From contig QJVU01000669.1 of assembly GCA_003235605.1 (NCBI GenBank), positions 1 to 6,569 of the forward strand: 6,569 nucleotides of DNA. Direction: 5' to 3'. The DNA comes from Planctomycetota bacterium (GTDB taxonomy: Bacteria > Planctomycetota > UBA1135 > UBA2386). The position numbers and the translations under genes were made by a program. A model generated the notes under the pieces. The model searched no databases, was not told the origin of the DNA, and saw only the letters and a program-made list of their open reading frames with translations. Below are positions 1 to 6,313 of the stretch, piece by piece (the first letter of the stretch is position 1; each line of letters begins with the position of its first letter).

Positions 1-496
1 AGCTGGCGCGGTCCTTAGGTGCCGGATTCCTTGCCCACTCCAGGTTCTTCGCCTGAACGTAGTAGGTCGCATTCTCGAAGGTCGGGACGATCCTGTCACC
101 ATCCTTCTTGGTGGCACCGCCAGCGTGGTCAAAGTGTAGATGGGTCAGGAACACGTCGGTGATGTGGCTGGTTGTCAAGCCGCGCTCCGCCAGTCCCTTC
201 TCCAGACTCAGTTTGCTGTGGTCGACACCATAGATGTCTGCTTCCTTCGGGGCCCATTTCTGACCGATTCCCGTATCCACGAGGATCCTGCGTCCGCCCC
301 GCCCTGCGCCCTCGGGTGTCTCCACCTCCTCGATCAGGAGTGCGCGCAGTGCCAACCCGATGCGATTGCGCTCATCGGGTGGGATCTTGCGCTCCCAGAG
401 CGCCCTTGGCACCACGCCGAACATCGCCCCCCCGTCCAACGCAAAGCAGCCGGTCTCCACCGAGCTTAGTTTGTAGCGACCGATCCTCATGGCCAT
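1..496 (-). CDS. MBL-fold metallo-hydrolase, N-terminal 165 residues (3' end outside window)
   Basis: This is a metallo-beta-lactamase-fold hydrolase of the broad glyoxalase II/lactonase-like superfamily, probably cytosolic and dinuclear-metal dependent; its substrate cannot be told. Reading from the ATG at 496, the metal-binding signature THLHFDHAGG lies at residues 118-127, with H119, H121, D123 and H124 as the HxHxDH ligands. Upstream of it come a beta-strand segment ILVDTGIG (71-78) and an IYGVDHS segment (88-94), both usual in this subgroup. YYVQAKNLEWARNP (145-158) follows, again typical. No signal peptide is visible. The later metal ligands lie beyond the window edge. Two in-frame ATGs exist, at 496 and 490; neither has a Shine-Dalgarno sequence. 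The second gives the MRIG... N-terminus that I recall as usual for relatives, so 490 is a real alternative. The gene is divergent from the NHL-repeat gene with only 15 bases between starts. The fold assignment is firm and the specific activity unknown. Confidence 0.9.
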   Translation of the reverse strand, partial: MAMRIGRYKLSSVETGCFALDGGAMFGVVPRALWERKIPPDERNRIGLALRALLIEEVETPEGAGRGGRRILVDTGIGQKWAPKEADIYGVDHSKLSLEKGLAERGLTTSHITDVFLTHLHFDHAGGATKKDGDRIVPTFENATYYVQAKNLEWARNPAPKDRAS

Positions 497-502
497 GACA
501 AT

Positions 503-506
503 AGGG
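503..506 (+). promoter_or_regulatory. weak ribosome binding site of the NHLRC2-like gene
   Basis: AGGG lies 5 bases before the GTG at 512. It is only a partial Shine-Dalgarno match, but an in-frame TGA at 509-511 rules out an earlier start. The next usable start codons fall inside the thioredoxin-like domain, so the site supports 512 as the start. Confidence 0.4.
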
Positions 507-511
507 TGTGA

Positions 512-2398
512 GTGACAGTTCCGCGACAAGCCCTGGATTTCCCTCAGGGGTTTCCCTGGATCAACTCGAGCGGTCTCAGCCTGCACCAACACCTCGCGGG
601 TCACGTGGTCCTTCTCCACTTCTGGACCGGAAGCAGCATCTACTGCCAGCAAGTGCTGCCCACGCTGGGCTTCCTCGAGCAGCGTTTCGCCGACCGGTCC
701 TTCCTGGTCATAGGCGTTCACTCGGGGAAGTTCAGCGCGGAGCACCAGCCGAACAACGTGGCCGCGGCCTGCCGACAGCATGGTGTTCGTCATCCGGTCT
801 TGGTGGATCGGGACCTGTCCATCTGGCGACAGTACGGCGTTCGCTCCTGGCCGACGCTCGTGCTGATCGACAAGGCTCAGAAGGTTCGTTTCCACGGGGC
901 GGGCGTGCCAGACCGAGACCGGATGGCCGCAGCCGTGGGCGCCCTGTTGGATGAAGCCGCCGACGGCCAGGAGATCCTGGGATCAGTCCCGAGGCTCGAG
1001 GACCCGACACCGCTGCGATCTCTCCAGGGCCTGTGCTTTCCCTCCAAGCTCGCCGTCGATCCACACCGCAAGCTCCTTTGGATCGCGGACACCGGAAACC
1101 ATCGAGTGGTGGCGGTGCACCTCGACACGGGCAAGGTCAAGAGTGTCTTCGGCTCAGGCATGCCTGGGGCAGCCGACGGCCGTCTCGACAGGGCGTGCTT
1201 CTGCCATCCGCGAGGCATTGCCACGGACCTCCGCGAGGTCTTCGTTGCCGACAGCGGCAACCATCTCCTCCGCAGGATCAACCTGGGGGATGGCTCCGTG
1301 GAGACAGTCCTCGGTCAAGGCAAGCAGGTTGTGGACCTGGCCGCGGGCCGTAGCGGTAGCGATCAGGGCCTGAACTCGCCGTGGGCGCTCGGCATGGCAG
1401 GCGACGAGATCCTGCTCGCGATGGCTGGCAGCCACCAGCTCTGGAGAATCAACAAGGACACCATGACCGCGGCGGTCCTGGCCGGCCGTGGCAGCCCCAG
1501 GCTCCAGGACGCCAGACTGCTCGGGTCTTCCCTCTCTCAGCCGTCGGGGCTGTCCTGCTCTCCGGGCCAGGACCTCGTCGCCCTTGCCGACAGCGACACG
1601 AGCGCGGTGCGCATTGCGAGGTTGGAGCGGGATTGGGTCACGACACTGGTGGGGCAGGGACCGTTCCTGTGGGGCGACGAGGACGGTGGCCTGCTCACGG
1701 CCCGGCTACAGCACCCCGAGGACGTGGCCTTCCTGGGAAGCGACGTGTTGTTCGTGGCCGATACCTTCAACCACAAGGTGAAACGGATCGACCTGGCCCC
1801 CGACAGGCCAGCGCAACGGTCGATCACCACGATCCTGGGCGGGGCTACGGAAGGGTCTGCGCAGCTCGCCGGACCCGAAGGCCTCGCGCTCCAGGAAGAG
1901 CAGAACCTGCTGTTCGTGGCCGATACCCGGAACCATCGCATCCTCATGGTGGATCTCGGTGACTACTCCTGGTCGGAGTTGAGAATCACCGGCCTGCCCC
2001 CCGCGCGCACTGCGTTCGGCACCGAGTACACCAAGGCAGAGCGGGTAATGCTGACTCCGATGGCCGACATCAGCCTGTCGATACCTTTGGACGTCCCTGA
2101 TGGAGCCCGTCTCCACCCGGATGCGCCCGCGACTCTCCAGCTCGAGAACATCGAGGGACACCCGTTGCTGGTGGACATGACCCTCACGCCTCTGGTAGAG
2201 GCCGACGTGGCAATCGCGGAAGGCGTCTCGACTGCCGAAGAGAGCGAGGGTGTCGTGGGCCTGCGCCTCACTTACATGACCTGCCACGAGATGGACCAGG
2301 TCTGCCACGTCCACGAGATTCGTCGCGAGCTGCCGGTGCAACTCGTCCAAGGTGGCCAACGGCAGGCAAGGGTCGTGTCGAGGGACAGCGAGGGGTAG
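512..2398 (+). CDS. NHLRC2-like protein: thioredoxin-like domain, NHL beta-propeller, C-terminal beta domain
   Basis: The 628-residue product has the three-part architecture of NHLRC2-type proteins and no signal peptide, so it is probably cytosolic. Residues about 15-150 form a thioredoxin-like (AhpC/TSA-type) domain with FWT at 37-39, HPVLVDRDLSIWRQYGV (94-110) and the cis-proline loop SWPT (112-115). Residues about 170-485 form a six-bladed propeller; the clear NHL signatures are ADTGNH (192-197), ADSGNH (246-251), ADTFNH (416-421) and ADTRNH (470-475), with two degenerate blades near 303-312 and 359-368. Residues about 500-615 form a beta domain with the family-typical paired cysteines C591 and C598. 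The oddity is the redox motif. Relatives carry WTYCCINC, but here it is WTGSSIYC (38-45), so the CxxC becomes SxxC with only C45 left. The start is GTG at 512, because a TGA directly precedes it in frame and AGGG lies 5 bases upstream. The molecular role of this family in bacteria is not established. Confidence 0.92.
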   Translation: MTVPRQALDFPQGFPWINSSGLSLHQHLAGHVVLLHFWTGSSIYCQQVLPTLGFLEQRFADRSFLVIGVHSGKFSAEHQPNNVAAACRQHGVRHPVLVDRDLSIWRQYGVRSWPTLVLIDKAQKVRFHGAGVPDRDRMAAAVGALLDEAADGQEILGSVPRLEDPTPLRSLQGLCFPSKLAVDPHRKLLWIADTGNHRVVAVHLDTGKVKSVFGSGMPGAADGRLDRACFCHPRGIATDLREVFVADSGNHLLRRINLGDGSVETVLGQGKQVVDLAAGRSGSDQGLNSPWALGMAGDEILLAMAGSHQLWRINKDTMTAAVLAGRGSPRLQDARLLGSSLSQPSGLSCSPGQDLVALADSDTSAVRIARLERDWVTTLVGQGPFLWGDEDGGLLTARLQHPEDVAFLGSDVLFVADTFNHKVKRIDLAPDRPAQRSITTILGGATEGSAQLAGPEGLALQEEQNLLFVADTRNHRILMVDLGDYSWSELRITGLPPARTAFGTEYTKAERVMLTPMADISLSIPLDVPDGARLHPDAPATLQLENIEGHPLLVDMTLTPLVEADVAIAEGVSTAEESEGVVGLRLTYMTCHEMDQVCHVHEIRRELPVQLVQGGQRQARVVSRDSEG

Positions 2399-2415
2399 CA
2401 AGCCGTGTCGGGCAC

Positions 2416-3423
2416 CTAGTCCGCGGACCGCCAATCCGACTCCAGATCCAGGTGCTGCAGCTGGGGGAACGTCTGGGCGATCTCCTGCTCGAGCCGGTCC
2501 ACTTCCTTGCCGAGACCGTCCAGCATGCGCTCGCCGAACTCGCGCACGAACTGCGCTACCGCAGCGTCGTCGTCGAGCCGGGGAAGTTGCTCACGGACCC
2601 ACGCGGTGTGCTGCACTGACAAGTGGCGACCGTCATAGTCGATCTCGGCCTTCAGGCGGAAGCGGTCCGCGGCAATCACCTGGGTCTTGATATCGGTGAC
2701 GTTGGTAACCGACGGTTGCCGCTTCAGGTAGGCGACCACCGCTTCCTCGATCTCCTTCGGTATGGCCGGGCCCAGGATCAGCTGGCGGTTGCGGTAGGCC
2801 AGCCATACCGCCATCGCGCCCAGCAGCAGGCCGATGATGATCGAGCTCACGGCGTCGAACACCGGGCTACCGGTGTAGTAGCTGACCAAGATCCCGACCG
2901 CGGCGACAACAACGCCCAGGCACGCGACGAAGTCCTCGAACAGGACCGCCAGCACAGTGGGATCCGAGGACGAGCGGATGAACTGCCAGAATGTCTCCTT
3001 GTCCTTGCTGGCATTGACAGCACTGATTGCCGTCAACAGCACCCAGCCGTCAACAAGGAACGAGACTCCCAGGACCGTGAAGGTGATCCACTCGAGGTGC
3101 AGCTCAGGCGGGTGCAGCAGGCTGTGGATACCGTGGTAGACGGTGACGCCGCAGCCCAACACGAAGATCCCTGCTGCTGCCAGGAGCGCGAAGAGGAAGC
3201 GGTCGGCCCCGTAGCCGTAGTGGAACATCCTGTCCGCAGGCCGCTCGCTCTTGCGGATACCCAAATAGAGTAGCCCCTGGTTTCCGGAGTCGGCGAGAGA
3301 GTGGATGGCCTCCGAGAGCATCGCACCAGAGCCCGATACGAAGAAGGCGAGGAACTTGATCCCGGTCAGGAAGGTGTTTCCCAGCAAGGCCAGAAAGACG
3401 GCGCCACGCCCGGATGCAGCCAT
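2416..3423 (-). CDS. Cation diffusion facilitator, ZnT9 (SLC30A9)-like subfamily
   Basis: This 335-residue inner-membrane transporter belongs to the cation diffusion facilitator family, which exports divalent metals, usually zinc, by proton antiport. About six hydrophobic helices are visible: roughly residues 8-30, 33-55, 77-98, 112-135, 156-182 and 188-210. A cytosolic C-terminal domain of about 120 residues follows. Helix 2 carries SEAIHSLADSGNQGLLYLG (37-55), where H41 and D45 form the HxxxD metal site; the run after HSLAD resembles human ZnT9. FHYGYGADRF (67-76) matches the conserved HPYGYGR-type loop. Helix 5 carries LFEDFVACLG (161-170), with E163-D164 where YiiP-type proteins have HxxxD; this also fits the ZnT9 branch. 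Helix 6 has VFDAVSSIIIGLLLG (188-202). Metal specificity is unknown. The ATG at 3423 follows an excellent ribosome binding site 14 bases after the nagA stop, so the two genes are probably cotranscribed. The gene converges on the NHLRC2-like gene with a 17-base gap and no convincing terminator. Confidence 0.93.
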   Translation of the reverse strand: MAASGRGAVFLALLGNTFLTGIKFLAFFVSGSGAMLSEAIHSLADSGNQGLLYLGIRKSERPADRMFHYGYGADRFLFALLAAAGIFVLGCGVTVYHGIHSLLHPPELHLEWITFTVLGVSFLVDGWVLLTAISAVNASKDKETFWQFIRSSSDPTVLAVLFEDFVACLGVVVAAVGILVSYYTGSPVFDAVSSIIIGLLLGAMAVWLAYRNRQLILGPAIPKEIEEAVVAYLKRQPSVTNVTDIKTQVIAADRFRLKAEIDYDGRHLSVQHTAWVREQLPRLDDDAAVAQFVREFGERMLDGLGKEVDRLEQEIAQTFPQLQHLDLESDWRSAD

Positions 3424-3424
3424 T

Positions 3425-3433
3425 GATCACCTC
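3425..3433 (-). promoter_or_regulatory. strong ribosome binding site of the cation transporter gene
   Basis: On the minus strand GAGGTGATC precedes the ATG (3423-3421) by one base. It is a nine-base perfect match to the complement of the 16S rRNA 3' end, with GAGG in the usual position. It sits entirely in the 14-base gap after nagA, which supports translation as the downstream gene of a shared transcript and fixes the start. Confidence 0.8.
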
Positions 3434-3437
3434 GGGC

Positions 3438-4571
3438 TCATGCCGGGTCGGGCAGCGCCACGAGAGTGCCATCGCGACGCAGGAGGGAGAACTCGGAAAG
3501 GTTGTTCGCGCTGATGGCGCCACGGCGGGCCTCGCCGATGACGGCCGCCGGATTGCCGGACGCCACCCGGGCGAGGCTGTGGGCGCCGGCGGTCGGGATC
3601 ATCCGGAGAAAGTTGCGGGCGGCCTCCGCCATCGTCAAGCAGGATCCTGCCAGGTCCGCGCTGATGTTGCAAACTACGCCGTCCTTGCGGGTGACCTTGC
3701 CGCCTGCCCCCTCGAACTGGTAATCGCCATCTGGCATGCCGGCGGCGGCGGTGCTGTCGGTGACCAACACGAGGCGGTCGCTCCCGAGGATGCGGTAGGC
3801 ATTGCGGACGGCGGCCTCATGCACGTGTCTGCCGTCCAGGATCATGCTGCAAAGAAGCTCCGGCTGGTCGAGGAGGTGGGCCGCCATGCCTGGCTGACGA
3901 TGGTGGGAGTCGCCCATGGCGTTGAACAGGTGGGTGGCGAGGCGTGCACCTGCCTGGACGCAGGCAGCTATCCCCGCTTCCCCCTCGCCATGGCCGAGGG
4001 CAACGGCCACGCCGGCGGCCCGTAACTGCCGGGTTGCCGCGGGAGCACCGGGGACACCTGGCGCCAGGGTGACGAGCCGGAGCCTGCCTTGGGCCGCCTG
4101 GAGCAGGGCGTGGATGATCTCCGGTGTCGGGAGCACGAAGTGGGATGGGTCGTGGGCTCCGGGGTTTTGAAGGAACGGCCCTTCCAGGTGGATGCCCAGG
4201 GGTTGGGCGCCCGCTCCGGCGAAGCCGTCGATCCACTTCGCCACAGCGGAGAGCTGCTCCAGCAGCCTCGCCAGAGGCGCGGTCACCAGCGTGGGCAGGA
4301 AGGCCGTGGCACCGCCAGCGCGCACCGCCCTGGCGACGGTATCCAGGGCGTCGCCAGTTGCTTCATCCACGCTGCGCCCGCCAGCACCGTTCACTTGCAG
4401 GTCCAAGAGACCCGGGAGCAGGAAGCCGTCCAGACGCCGGGTGCTGGCTGGATCCGGCACGGGGTCCCAATGCCCCACGCGCCGGATCACGCCTTCCTCG
4501 ACCTCCACCAGGGCATGGGCGGCCACGGCCTGCGGAAGAACCACCGCATCGGCTTGTAGGTGGGTGGCCAC
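3438..4571 (-). CDS. nagA: N-acetylglucosamine-6-phosphate deacetylase
   Basis: NagA hydrolyses N-acetylglucosamine-6-phosphate to glucosamine-6-phosphate and acetate in the cytosol, feeding amino sugars from chitin, peptidoglycan or sialic acid into glycolysis or wall synthesis. The 377-residue length is normal for this amidohydrolase-superfamily enzyme. Conserved parts appear in order: PGLLDLQVNGAGG (53-65), GIHLEGPFL (126-134) with metal ligand E130, LGHGEGE (192-198) with H194, ATHLFNAMG (212-220) with H214, ILDGRHVH (244-251) with H251, and VTDSTAAAG (270-278) with catalytic D272. Q59 and N61 correspond to the Escherichia coli single-metal type rather than the HxH of two-metal enzymes. 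GHG replaces the commoner GHS, probably harmlessly. C-terminal ASGNPAA (337-343) is also typical. The start is GTG at 4571, with GGAGGAA 5 bases upstream. No nagB or sugar transporter is in the window; its partner downstream is the cation transporter. Confidence 0.96.
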   Translation of the reverse strand: MATHLQADAVVLPQAVAAHALVEVEEGVIRRVGHWDPVPDPASTRRLDGFLLPGLLDLQVNGAGGRSVDEATGDALDTVARAVRAGGATAFLPTLVTAPLARLLEQLSAVAKWIDGFAGAGAQPLGIHLEGPFLQNPGAHDPSHFVLPTPEIIHALLQAAQGRLRLVTLAPGVPGAPAATRQLRAAGVAVALGHGEGEAGIAACVQAGARLATHLFNAMGDSHHRQPGMAAHLLDQPELLCSMILDGRHVHEAAVRNAYRILGSDRLVLVTDSTAAAGMPDGDYQFEGAGGKVTRKDGVVCNISADLAGSCLTMAEAARNFLRMIPTAGAHSLARVASGNPAAVIGEARRGAISANNLSEFSLLRRDGTLVALPDPA

Positions 4572-4576
4572 GGTTG

Positions 4577-4583
4577 TTCCTCC
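4577..4583 (-). promoter_or_regulatory. ribosome binding site of nagA
   Basis: GGAGGAA on the minus strand lies 5 bases before the GTG start at 4571. It decides in favour of this GTG over downstream starts. It occupies part of the 32-base divergent gap, so nagA's promoter must largely lie within the 5' end of the opposing membrane-protein gene. Confidence 0.8.
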
Positions 4584-4603
4584 ACACTACTGTTCCCGGC
4601 GCC

Positions 4604-6301
4604 GTGACGCCAAACACGGGAAAAAGATGGATCCAGGTCCTCGCGGTGGAGGCGGCTGGCGTGTTGGCTGCGAGTGTCGCCGTGTTCCTGGCCACCCCCC
4701 CGGCACCAAGACGTCCCCAGCTCAACCCCATCGTCTTCAACCTCGTCCGCGCCGAGGGGAACGAGTATGTAGTCTCCCCGCAGAGGGTGCTGGAGCTGCC
4801 GCCGCGCTACGGCGACTTCGATCTCAACGCGACGATCGAGATGAGTCCGGAGACCGAACTGGACGTCGTATTCCACAAGGTCTCCGAGTGGGACCAACAA
4901 GGCGACCAGCACGTGCGGCCGTTTCACGCCCGCTTCGACGTCCTGCGGCTATCCACTCGCGGCGAAGGCCGGCCCTTCCTTACAAGCGAGGAGGCCCTGT
5001 TCGACGACGGGACCGCTGGCGTGCGGCTCCAGCCCGGCAGGCCGCTCACCCTGTTGCTTCAGGCCCGTGGCCGGCACGTTCGGGCCAATATCGCGGGCGT
5101 CGAGGTCCCGTGGTTCGAGACCCGCGACGACCACGGCAATCTTGCTCTCGTGGCTCGTGGCGGCTCCGTGGTGGTCAAGCGCCTGTGGATCAAGCCGTGG
5201 GCCAGTCCGTCCAGGCTGCTACCGGTTGGCTGGGGTGCCATCGTGGGAGGCGTGCTCGGCCTCCTCCTGCTCCTCGTCAGGCCGCCGCCGCCGCGCCTGC
5301 TCCTGGCGGTGCTCGTGGTCGTCGCAGGGGGGCTCCTTGCCCGCGTCGTCACGTGCGCGGAGTACCTGGTCGCGGCGGAACCGTCGACGCAGTCCATCCT
5401 GGTTGCCGGTCTTTGCTTTCTGCCTTTCTCGGTCCTGGTCGTCCTACCCGGTCCGCGGGTGGCTTGGCGGGTGGTTGCCGGGGTGGGGATGGCTCTCCTT
5501 GCCCTGGAGTACGCTGCTCGGGCGGAGCGCAACCACCTGCAGGCATTCGAGGACACGCGCCTGGATCTCTACTTCGGCCAGCAGTCTGGCTCAGCGCCGT
5601 TCGATGCCCTGGCCCAACGGCTGTCCAACAATCGGGGGATCCACTACCCGCTGCCGGGCCTCGGGGAGGCGGCTCGATACGACGTGTTGTTCCTGGGAGG
5701 AGGTCTGCTGTTCGACTCCGGGGACAGACACAGCATGGCCGGGTTGGACAGAAACGTGGTCAGCCAGGTGGCCGGGCACCTCCGCAACAGACTGGGCGGC
5801 AAGAGGAACGTGCAGGCGGCGGCGCTGCCGACGCTGGCGCCGAACTGCTACCAGCAATACCTGCTGGCCGAGCGGTTCTACGTCCAGGCATTCCGCCCAA
5901 GGGTGTTGGTGTTCGGTCTGTGGGACACGGAAACACAACCGGCGCTGTACATGCCGGCGAGGCAGCTCGAGGCTGCCCTCCCGGGCGCGGATGCTCCTGG
6001 CTGGTCGGTGCTCGTGGGTCTCTGGCTGCGTGCGCGGCGCGAACCGGTTCCACCGGGTGGACTGGAGGATCTTCGCCAGACCCTGGAAGACGTGGTCCAA
6101 CTGTGCGCTGCACTTCAGTCCAGGCTGGTCGTGGTTCTGGACAAGAGCACGGACCCGGACCGGGCTGCGGTAGCGCGAGAGTTCGTGAAGCGGAAGCAGG
6201 GTGGGGTTTCGCTGGTCGAGGGTTTCGACATCTCTGCAACGCCGGGTGTGTACCCGATCCAGCAGCTGGTGGGCGTCACTGAGAAGTGGCTCGGCAACTG
6301 A
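4604..6301 (+). CDS. Multi-domain membrane protein: jelly-roll (LamG/DUF1080-like) domain, four-helix membrane block, degenerate SGNH-like domain
   Basis: I do not recognise a named family for this 565-residue protein. A KRW sequence leads a hydrophobic helix (about 10-30), likely a membrane anchor. Residues about 70-197 look like a concanavalin-type jelly roll: DFDLNATIEM (71-80) opens it and GNLALVARGGSVVVKRLWIKPW (178-199) closes it, as in LamG/DUF1080-like domains that often bind or cleave glycans. Four membrane helices follow at about 207-225, 231-250, 264-281 and 286-304. The C-terminal part (about 358-565) follows the order of an SGNH/GDSL hydrolase: YDVLFLGGG (359-367) for the nucleophile strand, VQAAALPTLAPNCYQQYLLAER for block II, PRVLVFGLWDTET (about 432-444) for block III, and YPIQQLVG (550-557) for the final block. 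The catalytic Ser is replaced by Gly and the final His is absent, so it may be non-catalytic. The start is the GTG at 4604, chosen because it precedes the first helix; no clear Shine-Dalgarno is seen, and upstream sequence in this frame is antisense to nagA. Confidence 0.82.
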   Translation: MTPNTGKRWIQVLAVEAAGVLAASVAVFLATPPAPRRPQLNPIVFNLVRAEGNEYVVSPQRVLELPPRYGDFDLNATIEMSPETELDVVFHKVSEWDQQGDQHVRPFHARFDVLRLSTRGEGRPFLTSEEALFDDGTAGVRLQPGRPLTLLLQARGRHVRANIAGVEVPWFETRDDHGNLALVARGGSVVVKRLWIKPWASPSRLLPVGWGAIVGGVLGLLLLLVRPPPPRLLLAVLVVVAGGLLARVVTCAEYLVAAEPSTQSILVAGLCFLPFSVLVVLPGPRVAWRVVAGVGMALLALEYAARAERNHLQAFEDTRLDLYFGQQSGSAPFDALAQRLSNNRGIHYPLPGLGEAARYDVLFLGGGLLFDSGDRHSMAGLDRNVVSQVAGHLRNRLGGKRNVQAAALPTLAPNCYQQYLLAERFYVQAFRPRVLVFGLWDTETQPALYMPARQLEAALPGADAPGWSVLVGLWLRARREPVPPGGLEDLRQTLEDVVQLCAALQSRLVVVLDKSTDPDRAAVAREFVKRKQGGVSLVEGFDISATPGVYPIQQLVGVTEKWLGN

Positions 6302-6313
6302 CCATCCCCTGGA

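Noticed and set aside
2399..2415. Possible bidirectional terminator between the convergent NHLRC2-like and transporter genes.
   Set aside because: The 17 bases offer at most a three-base stem (GTG/CAC) and no T-run on either strand.
2623..3273. A 216-codon open frame on the plus strand inside the cation transporter gene.
   Set aside because: It is antisense to conserved transporter helices, and its product has no membrane or domain features of its own.
4124..4603. The membrane-protein reading frame stays open for another 480 bases upstream, suggesting a much longer protein.
   Set aside because: This stretch is antisense to well-conserved nagA codons, and its translation is low-complexity Arg/Pro/Ser-rich sequence without domains. 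It reflects GC-rich codon bias, not a real N-terminus.
4584..4615. Minus-strand TTGGCG and TAGTGT about 18 bases apart as a nagA promoter.
   Set aside because: Each box matches the consensus at only three or four positions, and such matches are expected by chance. The second box would also put the transcript start at or inside the ribosome binding site.
4192..6282. A 696-codon open frame on the plus strand overlapping nagA and the membrane protein.
   Set aside because: Its translation is Arg/Gly/Pro-rich with no recognisable motif, and it is a frame shadow of two genes with clear domain structure.
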